Below are positions 1-12,281 of a stretch of DNA of 64,000 nt, one piece after another. A program made the position numbers and the translations under genes. The DNA is from Paracentrotus lividus (taxonomy: Eukaryota > Echinodermata > Echinoidea > Camarodonta > Echinidae), in the NCBI GenBank assembly GCA_940671915.1, contig CALNVZ010003426.1, positions 16,210,830 through 16,274,829 on the forward strand. Direction: 5' to 3'. Within the stretch, counting starts at the first letter, position 1. The number at the start of each line of letters is the position of its first letter. The notes under the pieces were generated by a model. The model made no database searches and was not told where the DNA came from. It saw only the letters and a list, made by a program, of their open reading frames with translations.

Positions 1-124
1 TTGATGCATTCCAGAGAATCATGGTCTAGAGGGTTACATATCCGACGGTGGACCATAAGGTAACTGGTTCTAATCCCATGCAGCCACATACTATTACTCT
101 GCATTTTACCAATCTGTTAACCTA

Positions 125-433
125 CACTGTAAAAAATATTTGTATTTTTACAGCAAATATGCTGTCAGCAGAGTCGCCATAAAAATGTAATTAAAAAAAC
201 AGTTTTGTTGTAAATTTCTCCTGCTAATAATTACGTGAGAAATACAAAATATACATCAGGAGTAACACATTTCCCCCGTTTTAACCAAATATGAAAGCTA
301 TAGAACTCTAATGATTTTTTTCTTCTCTTTCATTAATTATTAGAGAAATTTACAACAAAACTGTTATTTTAAATTACATTTTTGTATGGCGACTCTGCTG
401 ACATCACTTTGCTGTATTTTTTTTTTTACAGTG
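125..433. mobile_element. MITE with long terminal inverted repeats and TA target duplication
   Basis: The left end (CACTGTAAAAAATATTTG) is repeated inverted at the right end, and the inverted similarity continues inward for roughly 100 bases, including the shared segment GTCAGCAGAGTCGCCAT. TA dinucleotides flank both ends (123-124 and 434-435), as expected for Tc1/mariner-type insertion. There is no coding capacity, so it is a non-autonomous element. The CAT repeat tract starts directly at its right border. Confidence 0.75.
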
Positions 434-435
434 TA

Positions 436-723
436 TCACAATCACCACCCAACCACCACCACTATCACCATCATCATCGATACTATTACTATCATCATTA
501 TCATTCTCATCATTATGATCACCATCATCATCACCACCACCATCATATGCACCACGACTATCATCACCGTCATCATCACATAATCATCATGCATCTTCTT
601 CATCGTTATCACCTTCATCATCGTCGTCATCATAATGATCATCATCAATTTTATCGTCGTCATCATAATCAAATACCATGACCTCTATCATCATCATCAT
701 CATCACCATCATCATTCTCAACC

Positions 724-777
<54 letters not shown>

Positions 778-890
778 CGATCATTATCATTATTTCAACA
801 TTTAAAAAAATATCATCATCACCATCAATACCATGACCACTATCACCAACATTATCATCATCATCATTATCATCATACATCAAGTATCAT
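436..890. repeat. Imperfect (CAT/ATC)n trinucleotide repeat
   Basis: A trinucleotide tract of CAT, CAC and ATC units with scattered interruptions. It contains a pure stretch of more than 15 TCA units near 725-777. It reads as poly-His on one frame and poly-Met or Asp on the other strand, so its open frames are not taken as genes. Confidence 0.95.
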
Positions 891-1879
891 GCATCCGCCA
901 TGCTGCAAATGGCGTGGTATGCTTTTATATTTTGAAGGCAATAATAATTTGCAAGTGTATGTAAAAAAAAAAAAAAATATTATATTAATAAATATTTAAC
1001 CTAAACAAGAAGTATTGTCTCGGAGGAGTTTGTTCTGAGAACGAGGACTGGGGGGGGGGAGGGGGGGGGTCAAGGGAATGCGGGGGTGGCCGACGAAAGA
1101 CAGAATAATCAATGCCTAATTGTTGTGGTGTGCTTGCAAAATTCTTTTGGTACAAAACACCACATACCAATCATGCTAATACAATAGAATAGAAAAATGC
1201 TGAAGCAAGTTGGCGATAAGGAGGTGATGGTATTTGACTTGTTTTACTGTAGGCCTTGTTGAAGAGTGGAGATAAAGTGATCATATTATGACGATAAATA
1301 AAATAAGTTAATTATCACACTCACCGACATGATGGGTGAGCCCCATCGTCATCATCATCTTGCCCCCAAACATTCGGGTAGACACCTGCCTGCATTGCAT
1401 GCATTCTCGATGAAACTTCAAAACCACCAGCCAATCTTCAAAAACTTGCAATCCGCAATCGTGGATAATTGATGACACCAACCATGAGATGCTTCTGTCC
1501 ACATAAATACTACCAGCTATTGAAAGTGAGGCATCAGTTGTTGGGTGCAATTAAGTTGTGAAAATTAAGTAATAAAGGTTTAATTCAAATGTAAAAAGCT
1601 AATGAACATGTGCGGACTTGTGATGTAAAAGAAGAAGATGTTGAAGGCTGAAAATAGATGAAGGGGTCGTGACCTCGACCTTACGTGATTCGGACTTGCG
1701 ATGTTTAGGTTACCCAATTACGTAATAGATGAAGAATTTCTAAACCATAGTCTGAACAATCAGATGTATTTTAACAAAAATCAATTAGGTCTATTTTAGC
1801 TCAGTATAACTTTCTCTATTTCGTATGAGACGGTACTTCATATTGTTTACATCGTAATTGTGTAAATCTACCTTGTCAT

Positions 1880-2455
1880 TATGATCAAGTACCATCGTCA
1901 TCACAATATCGCCACCATGGTATCATCGTCATCATCGTCATCACCATCGATCACCATCATAATCATCATTAATACCACCACCACCACCATCAGCACCACC
2001 ATCATCATCATAACAACTATCATCATCACCGTCATCAACATTAAAATCGCCATCATCATTTATCACCACCACCAACATCATCATCATCATCATCGATCAT
2101 CATCATCACCACCACCACCACCACCATCATCACCATCATGATCATGGTCATCATTTTCATCATCGTCATCATCTCATCAGCATCATAATCACCACCACCA
2201 CTACCACAATCATCATCATCGTTATCACCATTATCATTATCACAACCACCATCATCATAAACTCATCATCACCATCATCACCTCCACAGTCATCATCATT
2301 ATCACCACCACCACCACCACCATCATCGTCAGCACCACCACCACCATCATCATCATCATCATGATCATCACTATCACCATTATCATCATCATTATTACTC
2401 CCGGGTCATTACTCCATCATCATCACTCCATCATCACTCCATCATCATACAGTCA
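1880..2455. repeat. Second long imperfect (CAT/CAC)n repeat
   Basis: About 570 bases of the same CAT/CAC/ATC composition as the tract at 436-890. The right part carries short tandem blocks of the form ATCATCACTCC near 2405-2445. No coding significance is claimed. Confidence 0.95.
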
Positions 2456-2689
2456 ACTGTGAGGGACGAGGTCTTTGTTGAAGACTATCAAACTGGAAGC
2501 ATTCAGTTTATCTACAAGCACGCATGCCCCAGGTGACCTTCGACAGAAACCAAGAACGCCAAATAAACAAACCTTACTTATCAAAACAAAAACCATAAGG
2601 ATGAACCTCCTTTTACAGATTATGAAATACTTCCGATTTCATATCGTATCGGGAATTAAAATGGACAGAAATGAGAGTGAGAAGGGCAG

Positions 2690-2736
2690 ATGGAGAACAA
2701 GAAAGGGAAAGAGAGAGAGAGAGAGAGAGGGGGAGG

Positions 2737-2800
<64 letters not shown>
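2690..2800. repeat. (GA)n microsatellite
   Basis: A nearly pure GA tract broken by a short GGGAGGGAGGG block, followed immediately by TTAGGGTTAGGGTT. It reads as Arg-Glu on one strand and Ser-Leu on the other, which explains the overlapping open frames. Confidence 0.95.
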
Positions 2801-2801
<1 letters not shown>

Positions 2802-4185
2802 AGGGTTAGGGTTGGACATGGAGAGAGAGCATCATCTTTTCAGTGACACTTTTTAGCATCCCAGAGCAGAAAACGAAATGGAGGGAAGAGGTGAAGGGAT
2901 GGAAAACACAAACAACGATTATTCTAGCCATTACGAGGAAACCCCCTCGAAGGATGACCAGACGGAATAACAGCCTCCAGGCACGCCGGAGCTTCCCCGT
3001 AGAGCTGGTTTAATTAATACGATGTACAAACAAACCCCCGTGTGCAGCAGCAAGCAGCCTATCATTGGAGATGTGTTCACGCTGCATACAAAAAAAAAAA
3101 AAAAAATGCATTTTCTCCTATTAGAACCGAATTTGTTTCCTCAATTTAAAGGGGAAGTTCACGCTTCAATTCAATTGATTTTATGTAAAAAAAAGCAGAA
3201 AATAAAATAAAATAAGAGTGAAGGTTTTAAGACAATCCACCAAAAAATCAGTTATGAATGTTCAAAGTTTTGATTTTCGTGCAATACAAAGTCCATCAAT
3301 TGCAACATTTTCAGAAAACTATCATCTGATGCTGTCGATTAATAAAATGGATATTGATTTATCAAGAACTACATTACACAACTTACGGGAGAGTAGCTCG
3401 CACGTAGTGTGAAAATTTTAATTTTATCATTCTTTTTTGGTGGATTTTCAACCCTTTCTTTTATTTTGCTGCTTTGTTTTTCGTGTGTGTGTGTGTGTGT
3501 GTTTTAAGCAATTGTAATCAGTGGAATTTTCTAACTCAGTTCTGAATATATATAAAAGGGAGTAGTTTAACTTACAGAAATGATTTATATATATATATAG
3601 TGTCACAACGAAAACGTCATCGACATAATTATCCCGATGGTACATTTCTTCTAAAAAGAACAAATTAACTTAAAGGTTAAATATTATCTATAGTAAGGCC
3701 TATTTATTATATATACGAGTGATACATTGGATATCAATAATATCTAGTATGGAATAAATGTTTCGTCACACATTTTTTTTCCCTCTCTCAATGACTTTGC
3801 AATAAGGCCAACAGCTGGCGCTATTCCACTTTCGGTAATTTACAAGTTATTTTGATAAAGAGGAATCGGACGAAAATGATAATATGAGCACAGAACAAGT
3901 AAAATATTGATATTGATTCATTTATTATCATGGCTTTATTTTCTTTAATTTGATATAGTAAACACAAAAGTCAACGGTAGATATAATCAATGATTTTGAT
4001 ATTCGCCTCAAATGAATTGAGTTGTAAATGCACAATTATAATGTATAAAATTATAGTTTTCCTATGAAAGTTAATTGCTTTCAAAGTATATTCCAGAGAA
4101 GTTCATTTAAAACTGAAACGCATTAGTTTGAGAAATTAATTAATTTCCCAGTAATTAGATCGATAAGAGAAGTAATACATTGTGA

Positions 4186-4191
4186 TTTATT
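4186..4191 (-). terminator. Poly(A) signal AATAAA of the WSC-sulfotransferase gene
   Basis: AATAAA on the minus strand lies about 25 bases past the TAA stop at 4216-4218, so the 3' UTR is predicted to be very short. No other AATAAA is as close. Confidence 0.6.
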
Positions 4192-4215
4192 CATAACAAC
4201 CATACTTTCCTGTCT

Positions 4216-7200
4216 TTAAAAAACATCTATTGTTTTCAAGTATTCGGCAGGTAATACTTTCTTGTGTATTTTAAAAAGTGTATCATTGACTAGTTGTATA
4301 CTTTTATCAATCTTAACATGCATATCAGGATTAAACGGATCCTCCGTAAGGTACACGCGCGTCTTTCTACCATGGTTACCGAGGGAGGTGCCTGTTGCTA
4401 GGGAGGATGGATGATCTTGAGTTGCGCAGACGATGCGTTCTCGTTCCACAGTTTGATTGAGAAAAACAACGATCTCCGTCAATTTCCGGACAGTTTCGGC
4501 TTCGAGTTCTTCGTATACGATCGGAAGGAATCGTCTTTGGATTTGTATCCAACGGAGATGCATGACTTTCCAGTTGTCAATCGCTCTGTTTACGAATATT
4601 TCCCATTCTGTGAGGTAAAAAATATAATAATAAAATATTTTGGTTACGTTTGGCTTCTGTCTCTAAACAATTATTGTTAATCGTAAACATAAGTTTTTTT
4701 AAAAAGCCGAAATATTAAAGAGGTTGTGACAGATATGCATAATTCCAATGAAATTTATACCGCTATCAATGTGATTTAATTTGCGATTTATAATTATTGT
4801 ATCGGATGGATGTGCACATAATTTATTATCTTTGGAATTCAGCAGGTTTTAGCTAGTTTAGTTTGATTAAATTTCGTTCCCTAAACTGACGTCTTGAGTA
4901 GTACAACCAATTCCGTAAAACCATGATTAGCCTATTCTTAGCGTGTAAATTTTCGAACCTTTTGATTTGAAAAATCTGATGGCTTCCTCGGGTGAGAGGT
5001 TCGAGACGAAAAGCTGTCTTCGGAAGACTTCGGCAACAATCGCTCGGTATGGGTTCCGAATGAGCATGATAGCGCCCTCAAACTGACCCACATGGCCAAG
5101 TTCAGATCTGTGAGACTTGACGCAGATGGTGCTCTTCTCTTTGTAATTAATGTTTCCTCCGGGAAACACTGCAGACAAATAAATTTAAAAAGAAATTTAA
5201 AACCCAAAATGATTACATCAAAAATAAATTTTCTGATTCATTCTAAACTAATTTAATATCATTCATTTTATTTCTATATCATTGTTCGTTTAGTTTTTCT
5301 CTTCATGTCTTTATCTCAGAGAGGCATTGTTTTTCCTCTCTCTCTCTTACAAAGCTTTTTAAAAGTAAAATGACATGTGAACGCCAAATAGTCCGAAATA
5401 TACAGGCAAAACAAATCACATTGACTTACTTAATAAATATTTCCGTAAGATAGTAGGCCTAAAAAAAAAAAAAAACAAACTTTAATTTCAGACAAATTTC
5501 CAACCAGGTACAATCTTGAACTACACTAAAGATTACCTTGTTTAGAAATTTCCATGAGTCGTTCTGTAGTCCAATAGACACTCCCAGTGTAGAATCCTGT
5601 AGCTTGCTCGATGAGTTGTCTAGTCCATGTATTCCCTGACCTGGGGTACGATGCCAATGCAATCAGCGGGAACGAACCGGGGGTGCCTAGCTTGATGAAC
5701 GTACATCTAGCATCTAAATAATGGAGACAAGGAGAGAGAGTGAAGAGTATTAGAATATAGTCTTGGTCACAAATGCCATTACGAACGGATAAGGATTCCG
5801 CCGGTGAGAACGAATTCAGACCATTTCGTAAGAACTTTTTAAGGGGGCCGTACGAAATCTTTGTTCGCAGACCGTTCCGTTCAATGGTCTTGTCGAACGG
5901 ATTTTTATTCAACTTACGTAAAAACTACCTTTCGTAAGACGATCGTACGAACACCGCAAGTACGTCGTAGGAAAGCTGTAAAAAGTAAGCTCCATCTACA
6001 AATCTTTAAACAACTCCAGACAGATGAATGTACGCATCGTCCTTACGAACATATTTTGTTTTAGCTTAACACAGAAAAAGACCAAAGTCACTCAGCTCCA
6101 TCGATCATGACTGTCGTTGAGAGACAAGTATAGGCCTTTAAAGTTTAGCAGCGCGTCATGTGAAGAAGATCGATCTCCCAAACTTCCCGATTATACTTTT
6201 CGATAGATCCAATGCATTACCAATAACTTTTGAACTTATTTTCTCTGTTCTGATGACATCACCTTTCCTGAGACAGTGAGATGATGCCATTACCACTATT
6301 AGGCCTATATGGCGGTCAAGACCGGCAGTCATCAAATGCCGCGTCCTCTACAATATGTGTAGGCCTGCTGTCCTACTCTAAATTAGTTAGATTAATGCCA
6401 AATGTAGATGTTTTGCTCAGCATATTGTACATTTATATGAAATAATCTACATATAACAGGATTTAATTTACCTGGTACAGACGTTCTGTACACTGACATA
6501 ACTTTGTTCCCGCCACAATTGTGATATTCGTCTCCAGTACACGGTAAGTCGCAGAGGGCGCTGTCTACGTAAGAAAGGAACTCCGACGTCGAGGATACAT
6601 CGGTGCAGTAGCATTCATGGCCACGGCTCAGCGCCGCGTATGTAAACACCTAGAATTAAAATTTATTTAATAAATGAATATATTTAATTACGATTGGGCA
6701 GAAAATGATATATGTATCTTAATTGTGAAATGGTTGCATGAAGAAAGCAGTAGTAGTAGTAGTTGAACATGATGGCGCTCTTCAATCTCTCTATATTAGG
6801 CCTAATTATACACACCAGCCACTTTCGTAAGTAGGACTTTAGCTAAGAAAAGCCCACACAACGTCGAGCCATTACAGTCATTAAAGATGTAAAGATTAAA
6901 GATTAATATCGTGAATTTGTGACGTATAGAGAACGCAATTTTCCATACTCGCGTACGTATGTGACTTACAGGCTCGAAAAACCAGTGACTCCGCTGCCGA
7001 TGTACAGGAATAAACGGGGTTTTATGTGAACGCCATGGAAAAACAATTCTATTCAACTTTGGAATCATTCTAGCACTTTGACAAGTCCCTGTTTTATATT
7101 TTCAAAGGAGAAAAAGAAAAAATGTCCAAATGTTGCTTTTAACATTTTCAAAGACGATGCGAATGATATTTTTTCAAATGAAGTCTTTTTAGACAGTCGT

Positions 7201-8243
7201 TTTCTTGATAGAACATGATGCTGTGACGACCTCGTCAAAAAGACATGGATAAGGAATATGTTGTATATTAAGTCATTATTTGTACCTACCAACTGAATGC
7301 AGCTTTCAAGACATGCCTCAATCGTCATCTTGTCTGCTCTGTCTTTTAGCACAAGCTCCCCTGTAATGACCTCACTCATTGCTTCCGGTTCCGGTCTCCT
7401 CACGCATGCGCGGTATACACCTGGACTGTCCATCGAATCCCAGGTCAGCCATGTTTTATTCAAAGCTGAAAAAATAATTTAGTTTTTTTTTTCTTTCTTT
7501 CATAAATAGTTACAATGCAAAAAATTCCAACAACAAACAAACAAACAAACAAATAACAAGCAAACAAAATACATCTCGTTTAAGCCTTTTCTGTTTTGTT
7601 TCTTAAAGTTCGTTTGCAGTTTTTAAAGTTCGCAAAGAAATGTCCTTATTCGCAAGAGTTCGCATAGAGTTGCCCATGTTTCCATTTGTTCACAGTTTTT
7701 GGACAAATATTGGCGAAATCAAGGTTCGCCTTTGTCATTTAATCGCAAACGACAGGGAATTTTCATGAAATGATACGAAATGATCACTTGGTCAGAAGTA
7801 TTAGCGAAAGAACACTAGCGAACCCTCGCGAAAAAGTAAATACACAAATTCGCTACGTTCCCAAGTAGGCCTCTTCGCCTTTCCATGACGAAGGAAAGCC
7901 CTGTGTTTTTTTGTAACCATTCTTTGAAAAGTTTTTGAAAATTTCGCTACGTTCGCCGCTCAGTGAAATCTCTGAAACGAAATATGTTATACTCACACGA
8001 AATATATTCCTCTGATTGTTTCACTTTGTTTTCTTCATTCTCATCTGCAAGTTCGCTGATCCTTTCGCCATTGCGTCTGTATGTCTTCTCCGGAATAAAT
8101 GAACTTTTACCAAAGGGCTCTTGTCTCAGTATTGCACCTAGGAAATATCCCAAGAAGAAAAATATGCTGACTGCCACGACTATCTCCCGCATACGGAAGT
8201 GTCCGCAGTATGGAAAGCACCGGCGGTTGCAGCGAAAACTCAT
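4216..8243 (-). CDS. WSC domain-containing sulfotransferase (WSCD-like), type II membrane protein, 459 aa
   Basis: Six coding exons in transcript order: 8243-7997, 7465-7290, 6649-6472, 5713-5537, 5168-4959, 4607-4216. They total 1380 nt and stay in frame across every junction. A short cytosolic tail leads to one membrane span (about residues 21-39). One WSC domain follows (about 95-200) with the usual eight cysteines. From about residue 210 there is a sulfotransferase fold, with the 5'-phosphosulfate loop [11 protein letters not shown] at 222-232 and a 3'-phosphate segment near [12 protein letters not shown]. The likely role is transfer of sulfate from PAPS to a glycan or glycoprotein in the Golgi lumen; the acceptor is unknown. 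Vertebrate WSCD proteins have two WSC domains and are longer, so this is a one-WSC form. The donor after exon 5 (GGTTCG) is weak, but the 210-nt exon length matches the paralogue at 12282-16257. A shorter start at Met18 is possible. Confidence 0.92.
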
Positions 8244-9630
8244 ATCATTAGCTTCCTGTTTGGTGTGAAAGAAGAAGAAATAGGAGAGAAGAAAAGAATG
8301 AAGAAGAAGATGAAGTTAGATGAAAAGGAGGAGGAGAAGAAGAAAGAGGAAATATAATGACGACGACGAAGAAGAAGAAATGTGGAGGGAAGAAGAAAGA
8401 AAGGGATTAATCAACAGAATGCTCTCTGATCATGAACTTATAATAAATCCCAATCCCTGAATCATAACCAGTGAGATATCGTATGTCGATGGATATTTGA
8501 ATTAATTGTCGCAGTTCGAATACAGGTATCTGGGGCGTAAGAGACTTTATATTCTTGTCAATAATCAAAGTGGAAAATTAATGTAAACAATGAAGATTGT
8601 TCCTATTGAAATACGCCTACGCGATCTAGCTCTGTCTCTCTTCGCCACCTCCCTGCTCTGTGGATAAAAACTGCTATAATAAGCCAGCATAGTCACAACC
8701 AATCGTGCACCTCTGCGTGTCTGGTCTGTGTCGAATTTCGCAGAAAACCCTTGCGTCGGACTCAAGGAGATGCAAATTTTTTCTCTTTTTTTTTTCTTCA
8801 GGCATGCAGGAGCAACGATGGTCATACTGCTAAAGCCATGTCAAAACTGACATCGCAAGTGTATGGCAGCCACCCATCGCAAGCTACGAGACACCCACTT
8901 GCAAAAGCCTGACAATTACCGGGTGTGACCCAGACATAAATACAGCAACCTACAGCAACATTTGAAGAGGTAATTTCCAAAAGGTACTACATCCACTTTT
9001 GTTACTTCTGAGTAAAATGCATTTGTTTTTCAATATTTTGTACAGGCGCTCGTCTATATGGAAAAGGGGAATTATTTTGTAAGTGCATTTTTTGACAGTT
9101 GCTTTCATTTTTTTTCTTCAAAGTTTTGTTCAAAGAAAGGTATCTACCTGAATAAGGGTGCCGTATCAATAACTCAATTTTCATCCAACGTTGATTAGTA
9201 CTTTTTTGAACTGAGCTCTTCATTTCATGGTATGTGGGAGGTCATGGTGTTGGCAAACATAATGGAACACAAACACATGTTTGAAGATTGTATGAACACG
9301 CAAATTATTGCGCAAACAAAATTATACCAAGCGAACATGAAACAGAATCGTCAACATTCATTACATCAAATGCTATATATAGTTGACTGAAAATCTAAAC
9401 CATGAAAAATATGTTTTTAAAAAATAGCATGACTATAAATTAACACCAAAATAGTTCTCTCAAATGTTCTCAAAATTAATTATAAAGAAAGCAAGCTTAA
9501 GTTATAATTGGAATCAATTCGTTTTGGTGTAATTCTGGGAGTATTTCCCCCTTTTAAACTTTTTTTTAAAGGTTGAAAGTATTCCACTCTTTGCAATACC
9601 TGTATACTAGAGTGGATTTTTTTCCTTTGA

Positions 9631-9637
9631 GTGTGTG

Positions 9638-9690
<53 letters not shown>

Positions 9691-9703
9691 GTGTGTGAGT
9701 GTG
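9631..9703. repeat. (GT)n microsatellite
   Basis: About 70 bases of GT dinucleotide with one early GC interruption, in intergenic DNA. A run of nine or more G residues follows at about 9725. Confidence 0.95.
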
Positions 9704-10512
9704 GATAAATATACCCCCAAATTAGGGGGGGGGGGTGGGAAATGATTTGAATATCACTCCATAAGAAAAGTGTGGATTTTGTACACTAACTATGTACATT
9801 AAGAGTGTAAATAAAAAAACGTTACCTTGTATCAATGAAATTTATGTTTGTATTTAAAAATATAAATGTCTAAATTTAGCCAATATATTTACCAATGATG
9901 AAATAATCAAGATTTCTATAGGATGTGAAACTAGTACACTGGGTCGCAGAGCCTGTTCTTGATTCCCCGTATAACCTTATTTTGAATATTGCTGCAAGTG
10001 CCTTCTTCCTCGAAAGTATCTTAGAGAAGATGATATAAACTTACCGATGGCGAACTTTTATCCTCCACCCGCATGTATAAATACTGATGATGATAATGCT
10101 GAGTGAAATATGAATACACGTATACTGCGGCAATACATATAATCATCATACAAAATGAATAACTAGTGTTGAACTCTTCACAATGCTTCTGCAAATGTGG
10201 TATAAGATGAAAGAAGGGTGAATTGAAATAAACTTACATTGAGGCAACGCTTTCCTTTGATAAACTTCTCATGTTTGACGTTCGGATCAGGGGTAATTCA
10301 AACATAGATCTTGACTTGGTCAGAAAGTTAGCGTAATTTATTTTAATGGTGGGAGAAACATTCTCCGTAGCCTAATCGGTTGATCGTGAGAATGATTTAT
10401 TGATATGCAAATGAGGTTTGTTAGCAGCTAATATTGATTGAGTGAGGGCACGGGGGACACCAATTGCAGGGAACCGTTCCTTATAACTATGGTCACAACA
10501 TCACTCTTCCTC

Positions 10513-10534
10513 TCCACCTCCCTCTCTCCCCCCC

Positions 10535-10581
<47 letters not shown>

Positions 10582-10640
10582 CCTCCCTCCCTCCCTATAT
10601 CCATGTCTTTCTCTCACTCTCTCTCTCTCTCTCTAGCGCT
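10513..10640. repeat. (CT)n and CCCT-rich microsatellite
   Basis: Polypyrimidine tract of CT repeats with CCCT blocks, lying between the two copies of the segment containing GGGAACCGTTCCTTAT. Open frames here are Ser-Leu artefacts. Confidence 0.9.
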
Positions 10641-10968
10641 CTTTTCCCCTTCTTCTTTTCTTCTGATCTTCTTCTCCTCCTCCTCCTAATTTCCTGTAGG
10701 GCCAGCTTATATTGATAGAGTGAGAGCACGAGAACACAATGCAGGGAACCGTTCCTTATGATGTGGTCACAACTGCCCCGCACACCTCTCTTCGCCCGGT
10801 CGCGAACTTTTCCCCCAACCATTTCCCTCAGTCATTTAACCTTATTTAAACCTCTCACTTCTTGTAAGTGTGACCTTATACCTTCCTGTCTCCCTAAGCC
10901 TAAATCGACAAAATGAACAAGAACAACCAGAAAATGTTAAGAAATTGGGATAGATTGAGATAGTGAAA

Positions 10969-11086
<118 letters not shown>

Positions 11087-12281
11087 CAAAGAGGTATGGG
11101 AGAGTTGAAATCATTCAATGAAAGCTTTGCAATACACCTTTAACATCATTTCAGCTAATTAATTAATTTTTCTTATTTCTTTATTTATTGTTGGGTTTAT
11201 CATGCTTTATATGTATATACATGTATATGGATGATAATTATCAACGTTGCCAAGCATTAAAAATGTATACGTATGTAAAATGCTTTCTAAAATTTCATAA
11301 TGCCTTCATGACAGTCATATCTCACAGGGGCCGCGGAGCGTTTTTGAAAGAAGAGCAGCTGAACAAGCTATTTTTTTTTGTCGCATTTTCGTACGCGTTT
11401 ACTGAAAAAAAAAAAGGGCTGAAGGAAGTTCCAGCCGCCCCCCCCCCGGCTCCGCGACCCCTGCGTCTGGTCTGCATCATACATATTCCGCCAAAGGATC
11501 CTTTTTGCACTCTTTAGACACACAAGAACAAGGTACTTCTTCTCTGCTCAAGAAAGTCGCAGGAGTTGGCATTCGCCAGACGCAGGTTGCCGGAAAAAAA
11601 AAACAACCAAAACCCCCTAAAACAAATAAACGAAGAAACAAACAAAAACAAAAACAAAAACATGCACGGTCGGTTGGGACCATGAAAATAACCATTTTAA
11701 CCATGTTTATGGTGTTTGAACTATTGGAACATTGTTAATCCGTTAATCTCCGAGGGAAGATGACATGTTTTCAAACCTTTATGCCTATCTTGTCCCTACA
11801 ATTCCAATGAGTCAACGCGGAGGGGTGCACAGAGACCCTCCTCCGAACACTAATCAATAACCTATTCTTTTCACCGATGATCATTCTTTTCATTACCCAT
11901 TTTACTAATCAATTTTCGCTATTTGAATCCCTCCATTGCCTTGTTGTGTTGACAGTACACGGTTTATTTCCGCTGTACAGTATTTTCACCATGAATGGCG
12001 GCAATTTGCAGTTTTACCTAAAAAGAAGTTAGCAGATAGCTACCCGTGCTATTATTATTTATAAGGTAAATTACTTTATAACCAAGATAAGCATTTTTAT
12101 CCGCATCATCCAAGTCTGACTGCATCTCGAATTTTTGGTTTGGGGTATGCCACATGACAGGGCACATTAGTTTAGAAAGGAAGCTGATGAGTAGAGCGTG
12201 CTGAGGATAACTTTGAAGAAATTACTGGCTAGAATATAATGGAAATGTATCAGTGAATAGAGCGAGAATTTAGGAGAAAAC

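Larger units (their letters stand above)
1..4185. other. Intergenic region with no gene recognised
   Basis: No exon with family resemblance or convincing splice signals was found on either strand. The open frames here come from CAT, GA and GT repeats, which read as poly-His, poly-Ile or Arg-Glu tracts. The region holds the MITE at 125-433, two long CAT-type tracts, a GA tract, runs of G near 1050-1069 and a GT tract near 3484-3502. A TTAGGG-like pair follows the GA tract near 2799-2812. Confidence 0.7.

Noticed and set aside
382..681. Poly-His open frame and its opposite-strand partner
   Set aside because: Entirely within a CAT/CAC repeat, with no splice or start context and no family resemblance.
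5740..6010. Intron DNA rich in TTCGTAAG/CTTACGAA words
   Set aside because: Looks repetitive, but no clear terminal repeats or target duplication could be fixed, so no element was called.
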